From positions 40,952,116 through 41,016,115 of the forward strand of contig CM034533.1 in NCBI GenBank assembly GCA_020002185.1: a DNA stretch of 64,000 nucleotides, read 5' to 3'. Under the pieces are notes generated by a model. That model did no database searches. It was given only the letters and a program-made list of their open reading frames with translations, and was not told where the DNA came from. The position numbers and the translations under genes were made by a program. This DNA comes from Paraescarpia echinospica (lineage: Eukaryota; Annelida; Polychaeta; Sabellida; Siboglinidae). Of this stretch, positions 36,000-48,344 are shown one piece after another. Within the stretch, counting starts at the first letter, position 1. Each line of letters opens with the position of its first letter.

Positions 36000-36640
36000 A
36001 ATAGGAAATCTGGGTTCTATGCTATGGCCACCTTCATTAGGTTGAAGATTTTGTCATTTGGGGGGAGTAATCTTTAGCAACAGGAAAGAGAAGAAATGCA
36101 GAGGTGCGATTTAGTGGGGTTAGGGGATGTAGAAAAGGGGGAGGGAAGTGAAGGGGATGGGGGTTTATAAGATTCACAGGTGGTGCTGGAGCCTGGACTC
36201 AAAAGATTCCAGGGTGGTTGCAGATACCACTTCTTGGGGCAGGCTGTTCCACTCGGCTATTGTGCACAGGAAAAATGACATCTTCCTGTAGTGTGCACGG
36301 TGGTAGGGGAGGTCATACCCATTGTCATGGGTTTTCCTTGTTTTTGTTTTACGAGGACCGGATAGTGTGGGCAGATACAGCGAGTTGACTGTGATGGCTC
36401 CTGTTTTGTATTGATATAGGGTACTGAGGTATGGTTTCTTTCTGCAGACTTGGAAGGTTGGCCAGTTTAATGTATTTAACATAGACTATTAAGGAAGTGT
36501 GGCAGTGTCTGTTGGTGACCCAACGTGCTGCTCTCCTCTGGATCTTTTCGAGGGCAGTTATATCTTTGGTGGTGTGAGGGTCCCAGACTGGGGTGGCATA
36601 CTCCACGACAGGTCTGACTGGGTTACGAGAGATGTAAGAC
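36000..36640 (-). mobile_element. LINE 3' end, minus strand (CR1/Jockey-type C-terminus)
   Basis: Reading the minus strand from about 36630: VRPVVEYATPVWDPHT, then DITALEKIQRRAARWVTNRH, the well-conserved post-RT region of CR1/Jockey-type LINEs. One frameshift later (near 36480) come LNWPTFQVCRKKPYLSTLYQ and, at the end, FFLCTIAEWNSLPQEVVSA, closing with SFESRLQHHL and a stop at 36174. The 3' untranslated part contains aaagattactccccccaaat and probably ends near 36010. The element is 5' truncated at about 36630; sequence above that is unrelated to LINEs as far as I can read. Different family from the LINE at 12771-16085. Confidence 0.85.
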
Positions 36641-37208
36641 AGGTAGAGGGGGATAATAAGGGGAGGGAGAAGGCTGCCTTTAGTGAGAAGAGGAAAGGAG
36701 TAACAACCAGGATGGTGCAGCAATATTGCGAGCAGACTGGGGACTGGATACTGCGCTCTGTAAGAACTAACCGTTTACTCATTTACAGTATTTAGTCAGC
36801 CTCACCCTTTTATAAAGGAATGAAGAACAATATTGTTAAACTAAATAATGATGTGAAGGAAAATGTACACCCTGTCAATGTATTTCAGTTAGGGTCAGTT
36901 TATTTTTGTAAAGAAGGATCTTTATATATATATATATATACATATATATATTACATTTGTTAAATGGTGATGATCAATTGCACAAAAGTGCTATTATTCA
37001 CCCCCGGGATGATATGTAAGTCAACCTGTTGAGTTTTACCATAAAATTATGGTTTTGTTGTTTTATGTAATGCAGAAACACACAAATTTAATTACAAACA
37101 ATGTGTGTTGAATTTATATTTCCAGTATCCAAATAAAAAAATTTACCATGGATTGTAATTATTTCTGTTATTGTGTGGTATGTGCACTACTTTTAGTCTT
37201 CTAGTGTT
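36641..37208. other. Unique sequence, nothing recognised
   Basis: A (TA)n tract occurs at 36924-36950. No coding signature. Confidence 0.4.
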
Positions 37209-37330
37209 ATGCTTATATATCTATATTATATATAATTATATTAATATATATAATATAATTATATAATTTATATAATATATATATATATATATATTATAAT
37301 TATATAATATATGTTATATATATATATAGT
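37209..37330. repeat. AT-only palindromic region
   Basis: About 120 bases built only of A and T (apart from rare c/g) from tatata, ttataatta and aattatataa words arranged as nested inverted repeats. Cruciform prone. Confidence 0.85.
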
Positions 37331-39411
37331 TTCATATTACACTCAAATCTGAGTAATCATATGATTTTGAAAATTTGCTAGACACTAGTGGCCTAGATTA
37401 CTGTGAAATTGCCCATATATAGCCTATCTAAGAATACTGTTTTATATATATATATATATATATGATACTCAACTTATTTTGTATTACACCGTTATTTGAA
37501 CACAGCTGAACTCAACCTTAATGTTGAGACGAGGAAATAATACAAAAATTAAGCAGTTATGGAGATAATAACAACTCTTTCATTGTTGTTTAGCATAACC
37601 TGTGTCAGAGCTTAGTCTGTAAATTGTGAATTTGTGAGATTTGATGAAACCAATAAGCTTACCCTGGACAAACAAACCACACAGAGTTGAAGACTTAGAC
37701 AGTGTCAGTATATCTTGCAGCTGGAGAAACCAAGATAAAGTGACAAATGCACAACCTACTGAGAGAGGGAACTTTCCATATTCCATTTTCCCATGAATGC
37801 CCAGTTACATAGCCTTGTTCCATCCTGATTTATCACCCTTTCTGAGGGAACCACACCTGCTAGGGACATTCCCTTTTCCTAAGAGGGAGGCCCTAAATCA
37901 CACAGTTATGTAGAAATATGGGGTTTATGACCCCACGTTTCATTCTAATTGGACTTTGGTGGTGTGATGGATGTCTTTTGTGGTGTAAGTGGCAACTAAA
38001 AATATAATTTTGAGATTTAGAGTTTTTGTCAAGCTTGCCCGATCCCACCACGTCGATATAAATTTTGTGTGACGGGCTGGTTCTTAATTAAAATGTTAGT
38101 ATTTATAATAATAATAATGATAATAATAAAACTTACTATATACTATTATATTTGATAAGAATAAAATTTTCATGACACCTAAATGCACAGAAACACAAGT
38201 TCAGAGGCAAAAACAAACCATATGACACAATTCAACAGACCAAGTTTCATTTTGAAACTAAACAATATAGAAATCAATACATGCATTTTTTGAAGTTGAA
38301 TTTTTTATACATTCATTTTTTTATGCTGAGCAGGAGGTGTATACATATTGAATGGGGTTTGCTACAAATGAGTTTGATAGTGGTGTGACTGTGTTTGTAC
38401 TTAGTGAATCAACACACATAATAAAGGTAAACCGCAATAAATACCTTAATCATATTCATTCAATTGAGTAACGTAATAGAGTTTGTTTTCGTAGATGTAA
38501 ATATTCCCGCGTGTATAGCAGCAGTGGGTAATCTTATTTATCAGACTCTTGAGTAAGGAGGTGAATGTTCCACGCTCCTGACAAGACCGATTTCTCACAG
38601 TTATTTGCCCCATAGATGTTGCCGAATGGTCCTAACATTGGGGTACGTGGCTGCGTCTGTTTGCAAGAGTATTCACCCCAGTGTGATGCTAATTCTACAG
38701 TGATAGATGGATGCTACAGACATCAGTGGGAACTGTTTATTTAGCTTCAATAGTAAGCCTTGTCTGCACTGGAGTGGCCTCTTTACATGATTATACCCTT
38801 CGGCTTTGAACTTTGGAGACTGAGGAGTCATTGCACAAAAGGCAAGATAGAACTCAACATTGGCGGTGTGGCCCTGTTTTTGCTGACTTGAGTTCAACTT
38901 TAAATCTGATTCCAGTAGTTAAGAAAAAGCCAGTTATTAGTATAGTTACTAACTTATAACATGATTAAAAATGATTAATAATGTTATCAGGCATACCTGA
39001 TAAGGGCAAGAGTAGAAAAAGGTAAGTTGATTCCACTGGTTGAATTAAAATGTTAAGTTATTATAGGGAAAGGATCATGTTAGCTAACTTTGTTGTAAAA
39101 GTGAGTAATTCAGTTAAACATTAATTCATTGTATTCAGTTACAATGGGTTATGCTTTAGAGGAAATTGTTTCTAAAGCATAATTGAAATAATATGGTAAC
39201 AATAATTACAATATCTAAAAATATAAGTTGAAGTGTGATAGTAGTGTGGTTAACTGTAGCATGATAGCAGTTATTGTTAACTAAATGGCTTCGCAGAAAT
39301 TTTACAATGGTGAGTGATTGCCACATCCAAAATAGTTGCAAACACAAAATGTCTTAGTAGGATGGTTCACGTAAAATAGTAATTTACCAAAAATTGGTTG
39401 ATATTTACCAT
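37331..39411. other. AT-rich unique sequence, no gene recognised
   Basis: Contains (TA)n at 37443-37462 and (AAT)n at 38107-38130. Short frames only. Confidence 0.45.
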
Positions 39412-39613
39412 AATAGCAGGTGCTAAAATTGACAAAGGTGATGTTTTGAAAGAAGATGGCCTGCTCCGTTACCCGGAATCAGCCATTATTTACAGGCGTT
39501 TGTTTGCTGAATTGGTTGTCTCAAATGTGGGAAAATGTGAATGTGCTGAACATCACATGATCTCTTGGTTAACTCACCCAGTCTCTGCAGTATTGCCAGC
39601 AGAGTGTGTTTAG
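39412..39613 (+). CDS. Candidate terminal exon, unknown product
   Basis: A cag acceptor at 39417-39419 (aatagcag) precedes an open frame of about 65 codons (AGAKIDKGDVLKEDGLLRYP and onward) ending in TAG at 39611. It is GC-richer than its surroundings and the composition (Lys, Glu, Asp early, Cys pair CECAEH later) looks protein-like. I do not recognise the family, the polypyrimidine tract is poor, and no partner exon was found. Confidence 0.22.
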
Positions 39614-41170
39614 AAACTGAATGTCATGTTAACAGTTTCAACAGTTCATGGGTGGAACGTTCAGATTGCCATCACCGATGGGGGCTTATTAAATGCATTT
39701 TGGCAAGCTTGGTGTCTTTAACCTATTTATTCTAATATTAGGAGCAATGTTATGAATAAATTATAATAAATGAGGAATGGATATCATACATTTTATTTGA
39801 TTACATGTTGCATCATAAAATTTGGAATACTGTTGACATGACGAATGTGGAATGTATTTGACCAAATGTGCAACTACAGAAAGCATTATATCTTAAATAT
39901 TGGCAGTGTTATAGCAGCATAAAGCCTATTTTTTTTAAAATATTTATGAGAAACAGGATGTCATAAATATTTCCTTTTATACATGTTGTTTTTGCCAACC
40001 CTAACACAGCTGGTTTGTTGCAAATCTGACAGGTGTTTCTATATTTGGCAGATCTTGGAGCAAATGTAGATTCCCATAATTATTTACTACTTTTTTAAGA
40101 TCTTTCAATCAGGACAAAATCCATTTACAGGTGCATAGGTGATAAAATAAAATAAATTAATATAATAATGAAAGCATGAGCAGCACTTACCAAAACATGT
40201 TACATAAACAATAATGCATTAAAATATGATGCGCATATGTTGTTAACCAAGTTAATTGCTGATTCTGTATATATATATATATATATGCAAGAATGTAAAT
40301 TTGGTAGTAGAAGTAGTTATGTGTTAAGAATTATGCCAGCAATAATTTTTGTGTACAAAAATGGGGGTTAGATTTCAATGCAAACATTGGAGGGCAGTAC
40401 GTAGGATTTGGGATTCCCTCCCTAAGTTTGAATTTGTAGATATCCTTTAGCACAGAGTCTTTAAATATTAGAGTTTTATACTGTTACTGTATGGTAAATA
40501 TGTGTATATATTTATTTGCTATACAATACAGTTTTTGTTATGTTAAATATTGTTAACGTGAAAACATTTAAAATAACTTCAAAAATTAATACTCTCAGGT
40601 TTGCAGAGATGACAATCAAACAAAACAAAGGATGGATTATTGGCTATAGCATCTTTCCAAACAGCTTGAAGCCATCCATGCTGGCAGTGCTGACTGAGTG
40701 CACAAAGTCAAGGCACATGGCAACAACACATGTCTTGTCATCACAGCTAAATTGTCCAAGTCATTCTTTGTAGAAGACACAGGACTTCTAATTTATTTGA
40801 TGGATTAGTAAAACTTGTTACAAAACATACAATTGATGTGCACAGTGGATCACTAAGATTTAGTGTTTTCATTATGCTAGATGTGACATCTCAACATTAT
40901 AAGTTTTTAGAAGTGTGAACAGTACATTTTTTGTGATAACATCGTGTCATTCATCGGGGTGTAAAATAAAAATCTGTCGCGGAGTAGGTGTCATGACATG
41001 TGCTACATTCTTTGTCTGGTTGTCCACAAGATGTTCAGCCTGCACAGTTCATCACTTGTCTTGTATTTGGATTCAAATTAGGTGACTTTTACACGGTTGG
41101 GGAAGATTGAAGCATTATTAGTTGACAATATACACACAATGTATGGAATACTGATTTGGCTGACTAAAAA
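39614..41170. other. AT-rich sequence with an unexplained GC-richer ORF patch at 40600-40773
   Basis: At 40600-40773 the + strand frame ending in TAG (40771) has a locally balanced composition (GWIIGYSIFPNSLKPSMLAV) and the minus strand is also nearly open with a protein-like reading (CDDKTCVVAMCLDFVHSVST). One of them may be an old exon or transposon piece. (TA)n at 40268-40286. Confidence 0.35.
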
Positions 41171-41181
41171 ATCCGGTTTTA

Positions 41182-41203
41182 AAACAGTATTAAAATACTG
41201 TTT
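41182..41203. repeat. Small hairpin inside a ccggt-bounded palindrome
   Basis: aaacagtatt, loop aa, aatactgttt pair exactly, and the flanks atccggt and caccggt extend the symmetry loosely. Resembles the centre of a short inverted-repeat element. Confidence 0.75.
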
Positions 41204-41239
41204 CACCGGTATACCGATAAATGGTACGAACACTAGTCT

Positions 41240-42195
41240 TTATGCACCAACATGATTCTCATAAATTAAACAGAGACTGCAATAAATGAAATTAATTTGC
41301 TTATGAAACATGACATGCCACTGCATAATCATAGCTGTGGGAAACATGTGTGGTGAATTTAGACAATAAACTTGTTCCAGTGCCACTGGTGACATGTTGA
41401 CCTCTTTGGTGCACTTGGGCCAGTGCCATTTGCCTTTTGGGGAGAACTAGCTGCTGAACATTGGTGCATAGGGCAGTAGGTTAACTGATAAAGTTTGTAT
41501 ATCAACACATTGACTTGATCACTATACCCAGGACATAGGTGCAAACTGCTCCTGTGGACTGTAGTTGATGTAAGTGGAATTAGTGAGTTCACATGTTCAT
41601 TTGTGTTTTAAGTGAATCGTGATTACTGATCTCAGTTCACTGTATTGTAAGACTGGATGTGTTCGTCTTTGGGGTAGGAAAGATGAATAAGACAATTATT
41701 GTATTCTTTACACTGATTCACTTCATATGGCTGCCATGACGTAGAGATGGCTGTACTGAGCAACTTTGTCTTGTTGTTTTTGTAGTTGTTGTTATATCAT
41801 CATTAATATATCTAGGCAACTTAATAAATAACCTTACCTTAGTTCTTACAGGTATTTTTCAGCCGATATATTTTACAAATTTGGTGTGCTTATTTTGTCC
41901 AAAACATTGTTATTATGATATCAAGGTATCACCCCCAATGACCAACGGTCAGCAGCAATTGGTATTAACAAACTTAGCCAATATGTGTATTTGAAAACAC
42001 CTACCATCGCCGCTTGTTTGAACTATAATGAGATTGGACATGTTACTATTGTGACAGAAATGTTATAATTTAACATGACATGGGCAAACTAATGTCAATT
42101 TTCGATTACATTGATACCAGTTTGCTAAAATTAATGTACTAATGTGGTACTATAAGTTTATAATCATAATTATACTGACACAATATATCAGAATT
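41240..42195. other. Unique sequence, nothing recognised
   Basis: No coding, RNA or element signature seen. Confidence 0.4.
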
Positions 42196-42203
42196 ACATT
42201 ATT

Positions 42204-42617
42204 GTTATGGCTAAGACAAGAATTTGTATTATAACGTATTATTTGTTACGGCTAAGACGTTATGGCTGAAACAGTTTTTACAATTTGTTCTCTTGAATCA
42301 ATAACTCGTTTAAAATATGTTCCACTGACATACCATGTTTGTATATACACAAAGTCACATAACTTGTATATTGAAATAATATCAAAGAATATTAAATAGT
42401 TACATGACATTTAACATGTTATGGCTTAGACTGGTAGAACAAATATGCGTAAAATTTCAGTAAAATAAACAGTCTTTTGAGAAGGAAAATCACAAGCTAG
42501 CGAACATGCGATTTGCAAAAAGAGGACAATATAGGCTACTGCTACAGCAATTATGGTTTGGAACCGCTTCAACGATTTCACACAGTGGCCCTGTTCGCGG
42601 GATGTTACGGTTAAGAC
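42204..42617 (+). repeat. Five interspersed GTTAYGGCTAAGAC-like motifs
   Basis: gttatggctaagac (42204), gttacggctaagac (42245), gttatggctgaaac (42259), gttatggcttagac (42418) and gttacggttaagac (42604), all in the same orientation within about 410 bases. The second and third are directly adjacent. No array period links them. Confidence 0.8.
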
Positions 42618-43124
42618 AAAATATCCAGGGGACAAGACTGTCAAAGTCTGTACTTTTTAATATTGACATTTGCTTAATAAACAAGTTATATAAAATATGA
42701 TTGCTAACTAAATGAATGAAGGGTGCATTAAAACGTTAAGTATGCTGCTGTGATACAAATATGTTGTTATCGATGGTTAAAGTCCAAATATATTAGAAGG
42801 GACACGTTAAGACATTCCAGCATATCAGGATGAAAAAATGTCAAATTGTTATGTATTTACTGCAGTGGTAATGACTGCCAAATATTGAAGGGGTACATAG
42901 CAAACATATAAAGGCATTCGTTTTATTGTGTAGAGCTGTTCTTGGAAATTGAAAGCTGGGGACAAGAAAATACAGGTTAGTGTAGAATGACTGATAAATG
43001 ATTTTGCTTACACAATATTAAAATTAATTTAGTGATGAATCTAACAAATTTAAAAGGAACATAAGTTAACAAGATCGGGTTTATTTTAAACTTTTATAAA
43101 TTAGGACATGGTTTTTTGTGTTGC

Positions 43125-43247
43125 AGGCATGACGTTGACATGGCACCGACATGCAAACGACACTGCACAGTGCAATGGCAACGTTTGATGTAACCAGAAG
43201 GATGACAGGAGGCAAGGCTGGGGAGAAGACCACCAACAGTTGTCCTG
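43125..43247 (+). CDS. Best splice-flanked exon candidate, unknown product
   Basis: A T-rich tract ending tttttgtgttgcag (acceptor, 43112-43125 or close by) is followed by about 120 bases of balanced composition and then cctg|gtaagt (donor at about 43247/43248), a strong consensus donor. Within it an ATG at 43151 opens about 32 codons (MQTTLHSAMATFDVTRRM start, then TGGKAGEKTTNSCPG) up to the donor; upstream in-frame stops would make the first part 5' untranslated. The GGKAG phrase recalls histone H2A.Z amino ends but the rest does not match, so I do not name it. Lone exon; no partner identified. Confidence 0.3.
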
Positions 43248-43339
43248 GTAAGTTCCCTCCCAACTATCCCATCCCTCAGATCTATCCCTATTTTATGGAT
43301 ATCTCCCCCACTGTTTCAGCCAAAATTGCGCTGACATAA

Positions 43340-43985
43340 TTTATAAGAAACACGAAGCCTTTGTGAGACTCAAGCACGCCGTTCTAAACCTGTGTTTTTG
43401 TGTGCTTCGTGTTCAAATATCACCATGTAATCCATATATTTCCTGAAAGTGCAGATAATTTTCTATTTAGTTAAAAAAATGTAATAGATGACACAAAATA
43501 ACCAACTTTCACTAATATATGTGGTGTAGCTGTCATCTGAAACGATTTGCAATTTGGTAAACATAGTACATTTTGTTTCTTGGTTACTAACTGGAATATA
43601 CAACAGTTGCCATCATAGCATTCATTGCTTTTATTCTAGCAACAATTTCAAGCTGATTCTGTGTGGAAATATGGCACTTTGTTCTGGTTGTCAGTCAGCA
43701 AAATATAATGCATTTTAATTACTGTTGTATTTAGAATGTATATAATATTGATGGGCTGTGACCTTTTATTGTGTTGAATGTATGAAAGAAAGAAACACAA
43801 AAAGATCAACAAAAATGTATTAGAGGAAGTAACTTTGCCAAATTTATCGGGTTCATGTCCATAAAAAGTTGTTTTATGTGACAAATATGTGTTTATTGAC
43901 CATGACTAAGTAGCTAAAATTACACAAAACAAGATATTAATCTAGCACAGTTTAAATAATCCAACATGTGGACATGGATTTTTGG
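43340..43985. other. AT-rich unique sequence, nothing recognised
   Basis: No feature could be supported. Confidence 0.4.
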
Positions 43986-43989
43986 CATG

Positions 43990-44375
43990 TAAACCTGTCA
44001 ATGATCAAAGTGATTACTGACAGACTACAGTGATGACTGGGGTATCTAACTTAAATCTTGTTGTTACTTGGAGGGAAACATGTCCAAACCACAGTTAATG
44101 GGTCCACCAACATGTGGCCCTGGGGACATGGTCAGGTATGGGCAGCAACACCTGTAGACAGGTGAGACTTATGTAAGCAGTGGTCAAGTTTATGGGTGCA
44201 GCTACTCAAGGAATAGTCAATTATTGGACACACTAATTATTGGACACACTGTCAAGACTCCAGGACAGTGTCACAAGACAAAATATACCTCAGAAAAATG
44301 TCATCATAATATTGAACAGGATGTCTCCATAAAATTAGTCACAATGTCACCATAAGAAAAGGGAGAACATTCTAG
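43990..44375 (+). repeat. Left arm of a 4-kb-spaced inverted repeat
   Basis: Words ggggtatctaacttaaatct, ggagggaaacatgtccaaac, ccaacatgtggccct and aatatacctcagaaaaatgt recur in reverse complement, in order, at 48345-48690. Small indels and substitutions throughout; clearly the same element. A 19-base unit (attattggacacactaatt) is duplicated in this arm near 44221. Confidence 0.85.
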
Positions 44376-45350
44376 TGGTGACCCTTTACAATTTCATTCT
44401 AATATTTTCTTACAATTTAGTGTGCAATCCAGTGTTGCCAATTCCACATTTCACTTATAAGTTAAAAGTAATTTTGAATAACACAATTAAGTCCAATTAA
44501 ATCATCTTCTGTGAAAAGTCCAGTTGGCACTTTGACAACCAACAGGACATAATTATTGCCACTGGAGAAAAAGTAACAAGTTAATATACAATATATAAAA
44601 TTAAAGGACGATGGTCCTTGTATTAAATTGACAGTTGAAAATATACAGTAATTATAATCAGTGATTTAAATGCAAGTTTATTGAAGTTGTTTGTTATATA
44701 ATGCAAAGACTATAATAATAATTTATTAAATATATATTTTTGTATGTATCATGTTTACAGGGATAGTTTGGAGGTGGATTTAGATGTACAGTTTAGCTGA
44801 TGTCACAACTGCACTGATGACATCAACTCCTTCCATTGCTTTCAGTCACATAGTTTGTGTGTCAAACTCTGAAATGTTTAGGGTCAATGGTTAATCAGAT
44901 AACCATGAGCGGTTAACTTGTGCCTGGTCTTCAAAGATACTTAAATTCAGGGAATTGTTTTGATTGTTTTCAGTAAAAACCCTGTAAGTAGCATGTTTGT
45001 GGGTCATTTGGTGTACCCATCATTTTAGGGCGTTATATCTGCAAGGAGATGTGTTTTACTTTGTTCTTTAGATGTCCAAGCAAAGAATAATCATGAATAC
45101 AATCATGGACTGTTCGTGATGGACTTTTTACAATTTCTGGCTGTGTCGTCCCAGGAAATGTTCTTCAGAACAACATCATAATTACCAGTCTAAGGAACAC
45201 ATTTGAGAAAATGGACAACCTTGATTGTTGAAATGACAAACACATTCAGATTTCTCAATTTCACTGAAGATACTGTGGCTTCAGAGACTGTGGTGGAAAT
45301 AAATGCAGGAGTGATAAGAATCTGACAAGTGAAGAATGCAGGAACTGAGA
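44376..45350. other. AT-rich unique sequence, nothing recognised
   Basis: Lies between the left inverted arm and the 27-bp minisatellite. No coding signature. Confidence 0.4.
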
Positions 45351-45950
45351 GAGGAGGCTGGTGTGGGAGAGTTTCAGGAGGAGGCTGGTGTAGGAGAGTT
45401 TCAGGAGGAAGCTGGTGTAGGAGAGTTTCAGGAGGAAGCTGGTGTAGGAGAGTTTCAGGAGGAAGCTGGTGTAGGAGAGTTTTAGAAGGAAGCTGGTGTA
45501 GGAGAGTTTCAGTAGGAGGCTGGTGTGGGAGAGTTTCAGGAGGAAGCTGGTGTGGGAGAGTTTCAGGAGGAAGCTGGTGTAGGAGAGTTTCAAGAGGAAG
45601 CTGGTGTAGGAGAGTTTCAGGAGGAAGCTGGTGTAGGAGAGTTTCAGTAGGAGGCTGGTGTGGGAGAGTTTCAGGAGGATGCTGGTGTGGGAGAGTTTCA
45701 GGAGGAGGCTGGTGTGGGAGAGTTTCAGGAGGAAGCTGGTGTGGGAGAGTTTCAGGAGGAGGCTGGTGTGGGAGAGTTTCAGGAGGCTGGTGTGGGAGAG
45801 TTTCAGGAGGAGGCTGGTGTGGGAGAGTTTCAGTAGGAGGCTGGTGTAGGAGAGTTTCAGTAAGAGGCTGGTGTGGGAGAGTTTCAGGAGGAGGCTGGTG
45901 TGGGAGAGTTTCAGTAGGAGGCTGGTGTGGGAGAGTTTCAGTAGGAGGCT
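45351..45950. repeat. 27-bp minisatellite, about 22 units
   Basis: Unit tttcaggaggaagctggtgt + aggagag, with two variants at fixed places: agg/agc before tgg and tag/tgg after ggtg. One unit (45778-45801) is 24 bases. Because 27 is a multiple of three, a 212-codon + strand frame (VSGGSWCRR repeats) and a 110-codon minus frame (LSYTSFLLK repeats) stay open; I regard both as artefacts. Confidence 0.96.
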
Positions 45951-46390
45951 CAGGGATTGTATCCTGAGAAGTTATGTCTGTGAGGGGTTTTGACCGGGAC
46001 AGGTTCCATCCTACTGGTGAATTTGTCCAGCCTTCACAACCACCTACACTGGCAACAACATGTTATGTGTTGTTTTACATATTTCAGATTGCAGGCCCCC
46101 AGAGGGGGTGATAAGTTGGAAGGGTTCAAAGAGGGCTCACCCAGACATTGCTGCTGTCAGCAGTCAATGGTGTCACCTGACGCCTGAGGGGGTAGCAGCT
46201 AGGTGACAGGACTTGTCTTGACACAGGGTACAAAGGCCAGGTGACAGCCTGACATGATGATTGATAATGTGAGAACAGCCAGTGTCATGTAACTGGGCAG
46301 CCAGACAGGGGACTGTGATGAGGTCACTGCTTGGCATCACTGCTTGGCACTTGCTGGATGCAGGTGTGCAAGATAGACTGAGATGCAGAG
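45951..46390. other. GC-richer unique sequence between two minisatellites
   Basis: Contains scattered gacag, gtcacctg and ttggcat words but no clear gene. Confidence 0.45.
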
Positions 46391-46393
46391 ATG

Positions 46394-47090
46394 CAATAGG
46401 AGGCTCTAGACAGAGGACATAGGAGGCTTTACATACAGGCCATAGGAGGCTTTATACAGAGGCCATAGGAGGATTTACACAGAAGCCATAGGAAGCTTTA
46501 TACAGAGGCCATAGGAGGATTTACACAGGCCATAGGAGGCTTTATACAGAGGCCATAGGAGGATTTACACAGATGCCATTGGAGGCTTTATACAGAGGCC
46601 ATTGGAGGAATTATACAGAGGCCATAGGAGGATTTATACAGAGGCCATTGGAGGAATTATACAGAGGCCATAGGAGGATTTACAGAAGCCGCAGGAGGCT
46701 TTACACAGAAGCCATAGGAGTCTTTATCCATATGCCATAGGAGGCTTTATCCAGAGGTCATAGGATGCTTTACACATAGGCCATAGGAGGCTTTATCCAG
46801 AGGCCATAGGAGGCTTTATCCAGAGGTCATAGGATGCTTTACACATAGGCCATAGGAGGCTTTATCCAGAGGCCATAGGAGGATTTACACATAATTATTA
46901 TTATGCTGTATGATAATTTACATAGAGGCCACAGGAGGCTTTACACGTAGGTCATAGGAGGTTTTTACATGGAGGCCTTCTATAGGAGACTTTATACATA
47001 GGGTGTAAAACGCTTTACTTACACAAGAGGCCATAAAAGGTTTTGTACAGAGGCAGTTAGATGATTTACACAAACACCATAGGAGGCTGT
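46394..47090. repeat. 23-bp minisatellite, about 29 degenerate units
   Basis: Unit ataggaggctttatacagag + gcc with ctttaca / atttaca and cagagg / cataggcc variants. Interrupted at about 46893-46920 by an AT-rich patch. Units of 23 bases do not hold a frame, so no long ORF results. Confidence 0.93.
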
Positions 47091-47099
47091 CACAGGGGT

Positions 47100-48344
47100 G
47101 ATGGGGGCAACTGTTTTACATAGGCCCCACCCAACATATAATTAATGTATAATTTATTGTGGCTTATTACGTTGGCATAAATCTGGGCATCAATCGACAT
47201 TCCAAAGGGTTGGCTCTATGGTTGTAGACTCTCACAATGCAACATCTGCCTCTGTTTACTGCAATTCATCATAGTTAGCACCTTCCCAGCACAAAGGTGA
47301 CACAACAAATGTCAAATGTAGATTACAGCACCTTTACAGTTTCTACTTGTATCCAGTGAAATCTACTTTATCAGCTGGTACTAATCGGGAAACATATTGA
47401 ATATATTCAAATATATAATTATGATCAATATCAGGTAGTCATAAATCATGGTTAAGGCATTTTTTCAAATAAACATAATTCATATGAGAAACAATTACTT
47501 GAGAAATAAATTAAAATTGTTCTAAAAATACAAATACAATTCTAATTATGTTTACATGTATAATTTAAAACATTTGTTATTGTAAAGGACTTCATCTTGT
47601 TAATTGTATCATATATATATATATATACGTATATATAGATATATATATATGTTTAAATAATTATAAACAGTTATTGTATTAATTGAGGTGGTTCTCGAAA
47701 TAAGCCCCCAGGGGTTTCTAGAGTATCTGCCGAGTTACTTGGTGAAACCATAATTATGTTCATACTTGTAATATCACTGTAACCAAGTAACCAAATAAAC
47801 TTACATTCATTCATTCATATGAATGTATAAGATAAATATTGACAAATTAAACTGTTGTTTAGTAACAAAATGTATACATTAAGAGTAACACAAATTATTT
47901 ATTACATATTGATGAAATGTGTATTGCATTAGCAACATGGAGAGTAAACTGGAATAAAATAATTATAGATTTACTGTGTAATTTGTAGACATTTGGGTTT
48001 CAAATCGGAGTCGGTATGCTGTGTTTTAGTTGCGTGAGACTTGAGAAAGTCAGTGTACAGTACTGCTTCCTGGGATCATTGCAATACTAAACCCAGTTTC
48101 CTGCAGTGAGACATAGATAGCATTTCTCAAGGGCAAACTTCTTGTTTTACAGGGGTACATTTTGTCTGGTGACACTGTCCTGGAATCATGACAAATGAAA
48201 TATGGAATTAGCAAGACTAAAGGACACAATAAATTGTAAGAATAAATTGTAAGAAAGTAAATGGTCACCACTAGAATTCATAATTTTTATATTAATCAGG
48301 ATCATAGATTAAATTCCTACAAACTAAAAATAATACTGTTGACA
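47100..48344. other. AT-rich unique sequence with (TA)n
   Basis: (TA)n with breaks at 47611-47650. A short piece at 48150-48200 (acattttgtctggtgacact, gtcctggaatcatgac) duplicates part of the right inverted arm at 48420-48460. Confidence 0.55.

Noticed and set aside
36499..36795. + strand frame of 98 codons as a gene
   Set aside because: Largely the antisense shadow of the LINE C-terminal region and its upstream flank on the minus strand.
43190..43247. Histone H2A.Z first exon (GGKAG phrase)
   Set aside because: Similarity stops after five or six residues, and the upstream residues and downstream frame do not fit.
45329..45967. 212-codon frame of VSGGSWCRR repeats as a repetitive secreted protein
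   Set aside because: It follows from a 27-bp repeat without stops; the opposite strand is also open, there is no signal peptide, and the flanks are non-coding.
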